A stretch of 64,000 bases of DNA from Mucidula mucida (Eukaryota > Basidiomycota > Agaricomycetes > Agaricales > Physalacriaceae): contig JADNYV010000081.1 of NCBI GenBank assembly GCA_015501055.1, forward strand, positions 85,930 to 149,929, written 5' to 3'. Below are positions 33,646 to 45,466 of this stretch, piece by piece. Numbering within the stretch: position 1 is the first letter of the stretch; every line of letters starts with the position of its first letter. Under the pieces are notes generated by a model. It ran no database searches and was not told the origin of the DNA. It saw nothing but the letters and a program-made list of their open reading frames with translations. Both the position numbers and the translations under genes were made by a program.

Positions 33646-34990
33646 TTACATCTCCATGACCGCTCGCCGGGTCGTTGACCGTCCAGGATTGATTCCCGGT
33701 TCTTTCGTAGGCCTTGGGTGGGTTCGTTCACCTCTAGGCTCTATAACGCTCACCTGATACAGTTCATATCTCTGAACCATTGTTCGACATTTTCTCACTG
33801 AGTCCTCTCCAATCTCTATGAGAGAACATGTAACGGTACAAGCACATACTGTATCCCAAGAATCGAGAATCAAGTTGCGCAAAGGTTAGGTCCGGAAGTG
33901 TCTGAGTGCGTTCAATGAGGAGCTAGTACAGTTTCATACATACGCTGCCCTTAAATTAGTTCCTGTCAGAAGTGAGCGCGACATCAAGATGAATAAAAGA
34001 AGTCCGTCGTGGGACCGACTGCACAAGTGACAAGCGTGGTATAGACTTCGACCAACGTACCAGTATAATGTTACTCTGGATGTCGAAGAGCTCCGGCAAT
34101 GTAAGCAGCTGCAGCAGCTGTACTATGTCGCGAAACGGTGAAAGCTCGCTTGCATTCCCCACTCGCAGAGCACGGGCAACGGGTCGCGTGTCGATGTAGG
34201 GAACAAGGTAGTAGGCGATGTAGGGTGCTTCTGTTTTTGACGCAGAGCAGGCCTCAGTGGGATCATGGATGGTATGACCTACGATAACGCAAAAACCGTA
34301 GGCGAGGCTCGAATGTAGCCGTCGCTAGTGGCCTTGCAGGTATGTTTTCGAAGAGGATTGATCTCTCCTGGGATCTATCGTGTGCTACGTTCGTATCGGG
34401 ATATCCTGAGCATCTGAGCCTACCCCAAGGTGATAAGGGTATGCAGTGGGGTAACAGAGCACTACTACGGCAATGACAACTTTTTGATCTTCCAGGGCCG
34501 ATAGCCATGGTGGTGTACAGCCACCGATCTTTGCGACGTTGCCTTTCGACAACGACGATCTACTAGCGGCTATCGTTTTTGGATGTTTTTCGCGACTCGT
34601 GAATGACCGGGAATCGAACGGCGCAAGATGGCAACACGTGTATACTGGTCTTGGCAACGTGCGACCTCGTTTGAAGATTTGGAATTCCTCGGGAGGCCTT
34701 AGTGTCAAGGAAGTGAACACATCTCCTCGTTCTCAGAGAAGACGGACCTACCTTGAAAACGCGGGTGGTGATGTGCTACTCAAGATCTGCGTAAGCTCTT
34801 CCTTCTTCGTCTGATCTCCATCAGTATGATACCCATGTCGCCAACAGCGCCTCATGGAACGCCATCTGTTCCTCACCAAATGCAGTAATAATGGTGTCAA
34901 TACCACTGTCGCGCTCAGCCTTGGGAACAGAAGGTACAAGGATGTCTGCAGCATGTGGGATCACTTATCATATCCCCGGACTAAAAATAT
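33646..34990 (-). pseudogene. Degraded, unrecognised multi-exon gene
   Basis: Several exon-like pieces follow one another on the minus strand: IPHAADILVPSVPKAERDSG with GEEQMAFHEALLATW (about 34980-34810), LSSTSPPAFS (34790-34755), YIAYYLVPYIDTRPVARALR and SPFRDIVQLLQLLTLPELFD (34230-34060), and IERTQTLPDLTFAQLDSRFL (33920-33850). The first piece opens after a stop with no Met, so a 5' exon is missing. Stops separate other pieces. I do not recognise the family. It lies head-to-head with the OPT transporter. Confidence 0.35.
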
Positions 34991-35047
34991 CAAGCAGGAT
35001 ATATAACCAGCGACGAGAGTTCAGAAGCCGGGTTGGAACTCGACGGA

Positions 35048-38000
35048 ATGGAATCAACCACGACCGACCATTCGAGCACAAGGCCAAGGACCCCGCATTA
35101 CCAGCTCACCCGACACACTCGGAACTCGGCGCAATTCCGCGAGTCGACAGTGGAGTCACGCATCCTCGAACAGCTGGAAAAGGAGGCCGAGGAAGACCAA
35201 CAGCAGTCTTTTGATTGTACGTTGCACTTATATTTCCATCTCCTTGACTGACTCGTCGTAATAGCCGAAATCATCTACGTATGTCCATTAGCTCCGTGTC
35301 GATTCATGCGCAGACATCAATCCTCCCTAGGCCGTGACTGGAGCCCAATTCGATGACCCGAATCTTGACCGGGACCATCTCTTCGACTTCGACGATGAAT
35401 CGCCCTATCCTGAGGTTAGGTCGGCTGTTGCGAACACTGACGATCCAGAAATGCCCGCCGCGACTCTCCGCGTATGGATCATTGGGTTGGTCTGGGCGGT
35501 CATACTCCCCGGCATAAACCAGTTTTTCTTCTTTCGATATCCCTCGGTACTCGTCGGTGGCGTAGTTGCGCAGCTCATGACATTTCCTATCGGGAGGGCG
35601 GCGGCGCGATGGGTGCCAAGGTGGAAGGTGTTCGGGCTTTCTCTTAATCCATGTGAGCCTTCAACTCTATTTCGCATAGCCCTATTCAGAAGGTGGTGAT
35701 AGCGCCGTTTACTGTCAAAGAGCATGTGTTGATAACGGTGCGTTATTATTGGGCTCCTATGTTTCTTCTCTCATTCATTCTTAGATTATGGTCAGCACCC
35801 GTGCTTTTCTTTTGTCGCGCTCTAATATCTGAATGCCACCAGGCTTCTGTTGGCGCTGGTTCGGCGTACGCGACGGACATTATAGCAGTTCAGCGCGTGT
35901 ACTACAAGCAGCAGTATAATTTCAGCTGTGAGATACTGCTGTACCTCTCTGCTCACCAGATAACCAACCTTTTGACTAGATCAATGGTTTGTTGTTATGT
36001 CGACGCAACTTATTGGGTTCTCAATTGGCGGCATCGCGCGCCGGTTCCTTGTCACACCGCCCTCAATGATCTGGCCTTCCAACCTCGTTAACTGCGCAAT
36101 GTTCAACACGCTCCACTCTCAACAGTACGCCGGGATCGGGACGCGAGGCGGCCTTAGTAGAGAGCGATTTTTTGTCTATGCGTTTCTTGGTGCTTTTTGC
36201 TGGTGTACGATTGATTCCATGTTCCACATGAACCTTATGCTAACGGAAGCGCAGATTTCTTCCCAGGGTATCTATGTGAGTTCCGCGGCCGAACGTCTAT
36301 TCAACGTGTACTGATCAATGTTACTGCAGTCCAGGCACTGTCATACTTCTCGTGGGTGACTTGGATCCGCCCGGACGATGCAGGTATCCATACTTCCTGT
36401 TTTTCCATTCAATCGACTACGATAGTAACTCATGGTCACCTAGTTATCGCTCAGCTCTTCGGCTATATGCACGGCATGGTTCGTTTCCGTTGACAGTACG
36501 CAGTTCACTGAACTAATGTTTCGCGTGAACTAGGGCATGTCAGTAATCACTCTAGATTGGAGTCAGATTGCGTTCGTGGATATTCTGCATTCGTTCCCGG
36601 AGCAGTACTTACCTGTCGGGTAGCTATATCGGGTCCCCATGGCGATGCCATGTCAGTCTCAAACGCTTCTCGTGGAGTTCTTCTCATACAGCAGAAATAG
36701 GGTGGGCACAAGCCAATGTCTTCGCTGGTTTCCTGTTCTTTTTCTGTAAGTCACTGGTGGCGAACCAATTCCCTGAATCTCACACTCTACTCAAGGGATA
36801 TTGACGCCGATCCTCTACGTGAGTGATTTCCTCGTACTTCGGTGTAGGGCCTGAAGCTGCCGCAGTTCACGAATACGTGGTACGCGACCTACATGCCTAT
36901 CTTATCACGGACGTCGTTCGACAACGAGATGAAGCCATATAATGTTTCGAGGATCCTTACAAGTGAGGTCAAGCTAGACAAGGAAGCTTATGCGAACTAC
37001 AGTCCTTTATATATTCCGTGGGTACGCAGTGTCCATTCTAGACTATCACGTTGACGTTGTACAGAACGACCTTTGCTATTGCCTATGGGTACGTGAACAG
37101 CGTCACACGACATTTTAACCTTCCTGATACTGCTTCTAGACTTTCCTTTGCGTCAATAACCGGTATGATGACATATTGACTTTCGACGTCGTGTCGACTG
37201 ACGCCTGGTGTAGCGACAATTATGCACGCTCTGATATTCTTCAGAAAACAGATCCTGATTCAGTTTCGTCGCGCACTCCACGAACAGCCCGATATTCACG
37301 CCAGACTGATGGCCAAATATCCTCAAGGTTTATATTCCGGCTCTCTCACGCTCGTATCCATTTGACGCGTCTCACGTTCAGTGCCGGAGTGGTGGTATCT
37401 CACCATCTTTTTGTCTATGTTCGCTCTAGGCGTTGTCAGCATTGAAGTGTGGCCGACGTTAGTTTCGTTTCTCGATCGAGCTCACTTTCTGACCGAAGAC
37501 TACAGCGAGATGCCCGTTTGGGCGTTTGTCGTCGCTCTTGCCGTGGGCAAGTTTTCGCGTTAATGTTTGAGATAGGTGTCGCTTACTTCTTCCTAGCGTT
37601 CACGTACGTGATTCCGGTGGGCATGATTCAAGCTCTCACCAATCAGCAAGTTGGGCTCAAGTGTGTCCGTCTTCTTTCCGGAGGATCCTTTGTTAACTCA
37701 CGACACTGTAGCGTGATAACGGAGCTCATTATCGGCTACGCTCTACCCGGTCGCCCAATAGCTATGATGATGTTCAAGACTTGGGGATACATCACTATGG
37801 CGCAGGCGCTGACATTCTCGTCCGACTTCAAGCTCGGTCATTACATGAAGATCCCGCCGAGGCCGATGTTCTGCGCGCAAATTGTGGCGACAATAATTGC
37901 TGGAACGGTCCAGCTGGGCGTTCAGTCGTGGATGTTCACGAACATAGAGTATTTGTCGCCCGCTTTGGTAGACGTGCCCTAACTTTCTATCAGAGGAATG

Positions 38001-39142
38001 TGCACCGTGGATCAGAAGGACGGCTTCATCTGTCCGGGTACTGAAGTCTTCGCCACTGCAAGTATCATAGTAAGTCAACTCCGTCGCTATTTCTGATCGA
38101 ATCTGCTGATAACGTCACAGTGGGGTACGTCGATTTCGTCTTTCCGTTGCGGTGTCTTTCTGAATGGTTATCTTGCTTAGGTGTCATCGGACCAGGAGTC
38201 CAGTTCTCGAAAGGCGCTACCTATTAGTATGTACGCTATCTTCACGTCATCAGGGTTGTTCACCTTTCCGCTTTACAGTCGTGAGTTCCAAGGAAGACTT
38301 CTTATTGTTATCGACTCTCATTCCTGAGGGCAGCTCTCGTCTACTTCTTCTTAATCGGAGCCATCTGTCCCGTGGCGCTATGGGCCCTGAATAAACGGTA
38401 CCCCAACAGTGCTTTGCGATATGTCAAGTTCGTTTGACTGAGCTGTACTCATGACATGTCAATCTGACTTGCATTCAGCTTGTGAGTACACGTTTTGCGT
38501 AGACGGGAGACGACTCAAGACGGTCATGCAGTCCCGTCATATTCAACGGGTCTGGTTACATACCGCCTGCCACAGCGATCAACTACGTTCCTTGGGCGTA
38601 AGTCGACCTGTAAATTGCGCTAATTGATTCGCTTCCCTGTTTCACAGAGCCGTTGGTCTTACGTTCCAGTATCTCATCCGGCGACGGTACTTTTCATGGT
38701 GGACGAAATACAACTGTAGCTACGTCTCCTAGCTCGGGTGGCATAGGTCCTGAATGCAAGTTTCAGACGTCCTCTCCGCTGCTTTAGATGCTGGTACGGC
38801 CATGAGTGTGATAGTGATACTCTTCTGGTACGTACATTGCCTTCGTAACTCGTCTGTCCACGGCTAACTGCTCCTTAAGTCTTCAGTTCCCCATGAATGG
38901 TCGCGTAAGTGTTCTTCAGGTTCAAGGAGAAAAAATCGTACAGACGTTATTGTAGATCGGCGTCGCCGTGCAAAGCTGGTGGGGAAACACAGTCCCGTTT
39001 CAAGGCGCAGACTTCGGTGTCGCGGGAATGGGTACCCCCGTTCGTCAACTGGCAGAAGGCGAGAAATTTGGGTAAGTAGTCTACTTGCTGGCTTCTTGGC
39101 CAACAGCGAATTCACTCGCTGTACAGGCCAACCTCGTGGTGA
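35048..39142 (+). CDS. Oligopeptide transporter, OPT family
   Basis: A proton-coupled small-peptide (possibly glutathione-type) importer with about a dozen membrane spans. The Met at 35048 (MESTTTDHSSTRP) starts an acidic, soluble N-terminus; TM spans begin at LRVWIIGLVWAVILPGINQF. OPT signatures are clear: FTVKEHVLIT joined to ASVGAGSAYATDIIAVQRVY, then SFDNEMKPYNVSRILT, then NQQVGLNVITELIIGYALPG, then SDFKLGHYMKIPPRPMFCAQ and SWWGNTVPFQGADFGVAG. More than a dozen short introns are needed, including a 6-nt exon (35785-35790). The last exon gives PTSW-stop at 39142. One segment (LYRVPMAMPWWA, about 36631-36710) departs from the usual YIGSPLATPWWA, either variation or a small defect. The neighbouring genes suggest no special context. 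Confidence 0.88.
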
Positions 39143-39765
39143 AGAGTGTTTCTAGGGTATCGTAGTAGTAGTGTATGTTATTCTATTTGTATACTTCCCG
39201 AACGACAGCGTTTCCTTTCGAATGCCCGCTCGTTAAACCGGCTCTCCTGAAAGGAAATCAAGACAGACATTTCTGTCTTCGTCGACGTTCTGGAATGGCG
39301 GTACTTACAAACGTCTAAGCTTCGATGTCCTTAAATACTGATGTTGACCACGCGACTGATTTTGAGACGCCACGATCATGTCATTTACAGTGCCCAACGA
39401 CAAAGAAATTTGAACTACAGATGATTAGAGGTACATATTTGGAGGACATTCAGAAAACAGGTTCAGAGAGGCAACGCGATTTCAGGGTAGATGTGTTGCG
39501 AAGGATCAGGCGACAGGTGAAGCAGGTGTTTGGCGCTTGGCCATCGACGTCGACTGAGGACACTTGTACAGGTCCGTCGCAGCTAACACACGTTGTTGTG
39601 CTGCCAAGGTTACGAGGCAAAGATGTAGCCTCAATCTGAGAGCGCTCTTTGTTGAGATAGGAAGGGTCCGAGGCGTCAATGGACGAAGCCTGGTAATCAA
39701 CAATGACGCTGTTCAAAGCCGCTAGAATGCCTCGAAGCCGTTGACGAGGCCTCCAGGGTCGGATT

Positions 39766-40164
39766 TTATCGCGCGACACACTGGAAGGCTCTGTGTATGT
39801 CGATATCGGAAAGTAGCGAATCCCGGCGCTGTCTGTAAGACGATAAGGTGAATTAGCATTCCCGAAACGATCACGGAGAAGACGGACCTTGATACCAACA
39901 GTACAGTTTCCAGGTTCTGGCCGGCGTCGTTGAGCATAGTTGAGACTCTTCTGTCCCAGGAGAGAAACATGGCAAGCTGCTAACGATTTGAATGGCGACT
40001 TTATCGCCTGTGGCGGGACTGAGCGGATGAATGCCTTCCAGCTGGAACCGGACTAGATGGTCGGCATGTGGATTGGAGATCCACTCCTTTAGTAGCTTAT
40101 TCATGTACGCGTGGATACGGCGAAGTGCTGGGAGAACATTCAGCTGAGGTGCGTTGGAGGACAT
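39766..40164 (-). CDS. Small hypothetical protein
   Basis: From the Met at 40164: QLNVLPALRRIHAYMNKLLK, NPHADHLVRFQLEGIHPL and ATGDKVAIQI. After a very short intron (about 35-40 bp) follow STMLNDAGQNLETVLLVSR and, after another intron, QRRDSLLSDIDIHRAFQCVA with TAA at 39766. About 110 residues, hydrophilic and helical. Family not recognised. A further frame at 39450-39760 may be a 3' exon or unrelated. Confidence 0.35.
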
Positions 40165-40169
40165 GGGAA

Positions 40170-41440
40170 AAGAGAAGTGGAGAGAACAAAAGACATCAAT
40201 TCTTCACCGCTTTTTATCTATCCTAGGCGCCCAGGGACTATTGTCCTCAAAACAATTACATTATGTTGATGGGGGCTGATAGCGAAAAGGCGGTGTCACG
40301 GCTAGCGAGGGGTGTAGAGAACGTGGACACACAGAGGCACGGCGCCGCACGGGTAACTCCTCAGTGGTCTACATATTCTGAACGTGGCTTGAAGGCTTAA
40401 TAAGAAACAAGGATCTTTTTTGGAGGTATACATGCTCACCTCTTGAGACTTTTGCGGGGCGCGCGCTCGATGTGGGAATGAGAGGATCAGCTCTTCAAGA
40501 GCGTGGGACCCGAATGATCGCGGCATGGCGGCAATCGGACCAGGACACAATGGCTTACGCAATGACCACCTGTCGTCGCGAGCTGAACAAAAAGCAGAAG
40601 ACGCGCGAATCTGTCTTCGCCAGGATCTGCTAACGCGGATACACCGAGCTGGCAGCCTCGGCCTGATACGTGAAACGGAATCCAGGACAATACGCGATGT
40701 GCTGATGGTATCGTACGCATTCCTTTGACAGTCGGGAGAACCTTACTTGTGTCGGGTGCTCTGGGGCAAAATCTGATTCCCCCAAAGCTGGACTCCAATC
40801 CGTCTTTCGCATAGGGTACCTAGCTTGATAGTTTGATTCCATGCCGAACCCGCTGTTTTCGTGTCTTTTCTGTATGCATGACACCGGCGCTACGGCAAAC
40901 GAGGTGCCATATTCGCTTTGCCGCGGATGTATGCGCAAAAAAGGATAACCCTTCGTCCTTCGAACGAATCCTATGCGAGGCCAGCCTGGCTTTCAATAAC
41001 GCGCCGATGGAGTCGGTTTAGACCCCTTCATTCCAGACACAAGGTTCCAGCCTCAATTCATCTCATACTCATACTCGGAATCAGCACGGTGAAGTGCAGC
41101 ATGTTTCTCGTTAAGTTGGGAGTTGGGAAAAGTGGCTTACCTCTTTTTGCAGGGACGTTAAATAAGGTTTTATCAGAGTGCCCACTGTACGTACTAAGGT
41201 ATGAGTTACTCTAGGATGTTCAAGAGCCTTTTCATAGGGGGACAACACTTGTTATTGATTTGAGGCTGTCTGATCATGTAACCATCTTTCAAGCTCGTTC
41301 CAGCAGCGCCCAGCTTGCTCGACATGAACGTTCCCATGGCACCGAGTCTATCAGCCTCGATCCCGATTCCCCGGTGATGGATGATCCCACACGCCACCAC
41401 CGCGTTCTTTTTCTCACTATTCTTTTTCTCTTTCCGCAGT
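40170..41440. other. Stretch with only exon-like fragments
   Basis: Minus-strand pieces such as RIHPRQSEYGTSFAVAPV and YPMRKTDWSPALGESDFAPE (40938-40740) look exon-like, but no domain or full gene model could be supported. A short CTCATACTCATACTCGG run at about 41065 resembles the ACTCATACTCATACTCG run beside MITE copy 2 (1726-1747) and in the right arm (52266-52295). Confidence 0.3.
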
Positions 41441-41441
41441 C

Positions 41442-42089
41442 ATGTTCCCCGTTCGCCAGTCGTCGCTCCCGCCCAAGTTCAGCCATCCCTACGGCGGGTC
41501 GGCGGGGTACATCTACGCGTATGGATCGGACAACGATCATGTGCGTCGTCGTGCTCCGGGTTATATCCGCGTCGCCTAACATTCCTTTGCCCTCTTTTGC
41601 CTAGGATGATGTCGACGAGTTCCCGGAGACACAAATGTCAAATCCATACCGCAACTTTCGTAGCTTTGCCCCAGTACGTTTCTCCTTTCATGGATGCATA
41701 TCTTATAGTCAACAACGTCTCTGCAGGTCATGTCATCTTACGACACTCTGCCCGTGTTATCGTTACCTGTACCCAGCTCCCCGCCGCCGCCATCCAGCTC
41801 CGGCTTCTCATCTCGGAGCGAAAAGTCATCTGCATGGGCGCCCGATAGGAAGAGAAGCTTGCGCGACCTCAAAGCCTATCTCGCACCTCCACAACGGGAG
41901 GAGCCTATGAACTTCATGCGTGGATTCTCACCGGCACCAACACGCGCGTTTAGCCTGAGCACACGGAACCTCGTGGCACGAAAACGTGGGTGGGGGCGAC
42001 GCTTCAAAATAAAATGGACGAACGTGATGAGGGAGCTCAAGCGATTTTGGTACGTTGGTCCAGCTGTGATTGTTCACTGGTTTGGCTGA
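41442..42089 (+). CDS. Hypothetical basic protein
   Basis: Three exons: MFPVRQSSLPPKFSHPYGG with YIYAYGSDNDH, an intron, DDVDEFPETQMSNPYRNFRS, an intron, then SSYDTLPVLSLPVPSSPPPP, a Ser/Arg-rich region, SLRDLKAYLAPPQREEPMNF and a basic end VARKRGWGRRFKIKWTNVM to the stop at 42089. About 180 residues. Pyrimidine-rich sequence ending CGCAG directly before the Met means an upstream exon is possible. No known domain. The Pro/Ser-rich, basic composition is compatible with a small regulatory or membrane-associated protein, but that is a guess. Confidence 0.45.
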
Positions 42090-42283
42090 TCGGTCGCGCG
42101 ACGACGCAGGATTTCATAAGTAGCTTTGGGCTGCTTCTTCGATGCTCTCGTCACAGCCTGTAGAGCAGGTTGGACGTTTAGCCTGTAGCGAGTCTGGAAC
42201 TCGAATGTTACGTTTGTTTGTCTGCTAGAGTTGCCTGGATGCCGCATGTTCTAAATGTCTTGGAATGAATTCTTGTCACTTTA

Positions 42284-43904
42284 CTACGTGTCCGATTCTT
42301 GCTCTGCGCCGTGTACTAGCCTCAAGATGCTTACAATCCGACTTGGTGGCGAAACGGGATAATTGGTATCATGTAATAGATAATAATCTACAAGCCGAGC
42401 TCGAGGCATCGAATCTCCAGCAGGTCCTCGTTGAGTCGGGTCATGTACTGTGTGCATAAACGTCCAGTAAGTGACTTGGCCCCCAAGCGTCGCCTTTATA
42501 GCTGGGTACAGCCTTTCGTCGATGGGCCAGACAGAAAGCATGGGTTGAGTCGCCACCTCCTGCCTCTTGATAGAACCTAGACCGAGTTGTTTCCCGACGG
42601 AGATGAGCCATTCCTCAAACTGTTTGAATCCGGGCGCGATACACGATATAATGAATTTGGCCTCTCTCCAGAGGAGGAAATCAATCTTCTTCGACTTAAG
42701 GTCCGCCCAAAACTTGGTCGTGTCGAAAGGTGGCGTCTCTCGTAGCACATGAGCACTTCATGTTTCCATGTACAATGTCACGACAACAGACGAGCATGAC
42801 AAGCACGTAACACAGAGATTCCAGATCGTGGCGGTGCACTTGGGATCTATGGGGATTTTGTAGGCCGAGGGCCATGAAGAGGCGTACCGATACGTCGCTG
42901 CGACGTAGCGAATGTAGTCCAGAAAGCAGCGGGGCGAGGTCGAGGTCATTCGGAACCCCATACACATTGCCTTCCTCATCTTCGCGGAACATGATACTGG
43001 ACATGCTTAAATCGCGATTCGCGGTGGGGGACATCACGCGTCCATTTATGAGCTGTGAGCTCGTTTATATCGACCTATCGGGTACGTAAAGAACTCACTT
43101 GAAGCTGAGGTCTAGCAAAATTTGGGCGATCTCGCGTGGGCTGGTTGAAATCGTCATCGCGTGGAGCTCTTCCGAGACGCAGATACGGAGACAGCGGTCT
43201 TCATAGTCGCTCCTGCTGCATAGACGTAGGGCTTCCCCTTGTACCATCGAAAGGAGCAGACCTCGAATTTGGGGTATTTACCGACTCGGTTAAGCATGGG
43301 TTCACACCTGAAATCGAGTAAGAATAAAAGATATGGAAGCGCTAGTGGATCCCAACTCTACCTTTATATAGGACTCACCCTGGAACAAGACCTTTTCGGG
43401 GTCTTTCCCCGCAACGAAATGGAGCAGGTCCGAGACTCTGTCGTGAACGCCATTGCCGCCGGGAGACACGTTTGCAAGGTCCCGAGCCTTGGGTGTGCGG
43501 CATGGGATCGCATTGATCAAGCAGCTTCAAGACGACGGTGTAGAGGGAAACACTGGTGGAGTGAAGTCCGTCTCCGGCGGCGCGACCTTTGGCAGCCAGG
43601 AAAAAGTCGTTCAGAACTGCTTGGAGGCGCAGAGGGCAATGACAGACGCCAAGACGCTAAGCAAAGATGGATCTCCGTCGCAGCTGGCAGGCATTCGAAA
43701 CACCAGTTCCACGAACTTTTCGGCTTGCAAGAAGACGCAGTGATGCTGCAGGTCGTGCTCAAGGTGTTCATCGTGGGCCTCCCTCTTATTGCGTGCGACT
43801 TCAGTGACATTGTACGTCCACTTCAGAGTTACGTGTCTGAGGTGTACTGAGAAATGTGGAACGAGTATTGTTCGACATAGCGAGGCTCGGAGTGCCGGAT
43901 TCAA
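42284..43904 (-). pseudogene. FunK1 kinase relic G (middle deleted)
   Basis: The N-terminal part is present from 43904: REAHDEHLEHDLQHHCVFLQ, AEKFVELVFRMPASCDGD and a region ending before a shortened linker. The next 250 or so residues, including most of the N-lobe, are missing around 43140-43260, where it jumps to a piece matching TSAREIAQ. It continues through the conserved intron to NRDLSMSSIMFREDEEGN, GVPNDLDLAPLLSGL and HRHDLESLCYVLVMLVCC. The C-terminus (LGGQVTYWTFMHTVH) is frameshifted relative to it. The HRD histidine is changed (NRD here). Non-functional. Confidence 0.8.
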
Positions 43905-43919
43905 AGCATTGGAAAGAAA

Positions 43920-44370
43920 ATAGGTCCAAACACTGACATCGCCATGTAGCTAACCTAGTACAACCTCTTTTCTGCACCAAAGAATTCCGTCGCATTTGCG
44001 TCCTTGTCAAAAGATGTCCGCTCCTACTCTCGCATAGTCATGTACTTTCTGAGGGCAAACGCCTACGTACAGCGCCTTGATCCGATTGCGGTGTCTGATC
44101 TCTTTTGAGGCTTCCTACCTTATTTGAATGGAGGCAAGCGGTGTACACTGTTCTCTCCTGTGTTCTATTGAGTGTTGACTCCACAAATCCTCTCCGTTAT
44201 TTTTCTTTGTGGAAGCAGGTTCTCACTGGCAGCTGATCCACACAAGCTTTAAAAGCATGTTTGATAGCATCAAACGAAACTTCCCCCCCTTCTCTCATCA
44301 TCTGTACTGGGTGCTCCTATCCAGCTCTGTGTAACAACATCCCTAGACAGTCGATTACCGGACTAAGATC
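43920..44370. other. Intergenic stretch, nothing recognised
   Basis: No coding or repeat signal noticed between the kinase relic and the HMG-box relic. Confidence 0.35.
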
Positions 44371-45281
44371 ATGCCAAAGATGCTTAGGTCGCCACCACAA
44401 AAGGTAGATGCTGTAGAATCCACAGACATACATGGGAGACCAACGGAACATATTTCTAAACTGACGAATTTATGGATGCTGTTCTGGCAGGCGTTTCTTG
44501 AATCCGTGCGTCTAGAAGGTGAGAGTATGACCGACGCTGTGGCGCGCGAAAGCATGCTGTGGGCAGCTATAATTCGGCAGAGAAGGAAGAATGGGAGGTG
44601 AAGGCGGCGGAGAATAGGAAGACGCTACTTGGACAAATAAGATTTGTTCCGCCAATGACTATGAACCATAGAGTGAGAACATCTATTCTTTCAGAGTATA
44701 ACAGCGCTAATGGACTGCAAGGGAACTCGAAAGTCTTCTTCCTTAACAGCGACTTCAAGTTCTAAATATTCTGACTCTGACCCTGTGCGCGATCCTTCCC
44801 AATCATTGTCACTTCAACCGCCAGGTGTAAGATCGCCTCCAATCTTGATGTCGTCCACTTGGCCAGGATATGGCTACTCCGACGAAGCATCTAGAGCCCT
44901 CTCCTACTCCCTTCCATCTCAAGCCGTATACACGAGGACTCGCCTGGTGATCCGAAACATCCACTACTTCCAGGATGATCCAGGCCTCTCATCTGAATCC
45001 ATTGTCCGCGAGACATCTAGCTACACAGACTGTGCAGACCTACTGCACTCATACCTACATGAAGCATCGATTCCAATACGGCGTTCTTCAATGAGCGAGA
45101 GCATCGGGTGGCGTCGCCACAGCTATCTGCGGGGCAATCCATTTCAGCGAGAGAGTTGACGAGGCCAGTCTACATGGCGCAGCCTGAGGGTCTGACCATC
45201 GATAGCACTGAGACTACATCAAACTGTTTTGATTGGGATTCATTTCTCGCAGATATGGATGGGCGCGACGCCTTCATCTAG
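44371..45281 (+). pseudogene. HMG-box transcription-factor relic
   Basis: From 44371: HISKLTNLWMLFWQAFLESV, then SMTDAVARESMLWAA. In a shifted frame follow SAEKEEWEVKAAENRKTLL. Together they match the three-helix pattern of a MATA/HMG-type box: a RPxNxWxLFRxxFL helix, then LW, then SxEEKxxWExxAxxxK. The frame slips near 44555, inside the box. A Ser/Pro-rich region follows (SSTWPGYGYSDEASRALSYS) and, in another frame, FDWDSFLADMDGRDAFI ending at 45281. This C-terminal layout fits a fungal HMG-box regulator. Frameshifts make a working protein unlikely, though an unrecognised intron could rescue part of it. Confidence 0.5.
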
Positions 45282-45466
45282 CATGTATTGCCGTATTACT
45301 GATGTGTATTCTATAGAGGCTTTTGCTCTTAATCGAACAACCATTTAAGAAGATGAGAGCAGGCGAATTTCTCGGTGCCACCGGACATGTCCATGGCTTG
45401 TTTGTACGTGTTGTCTCACCGAGTGATCCGACAGCTGCTACGGGCTACGCCGACGCTTTCTCTCTC

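Noticed and set aside
34595..34625. GACCGGGAATCGAACGG looks like the B box of a tRNA on the minus strand.
   Set aside because: No matching A box, acceptor stem or T stem could be folded around it within tRNA length, even allowing an intron.
36600..36710. A possible one-base frameshift in the OPT transporter (YIGSP-like text in another frame).
   Set aside because: A canonical splice model gives an in-frame join (LYRVPMAMPWWAQANV), so a frameshift is not required.
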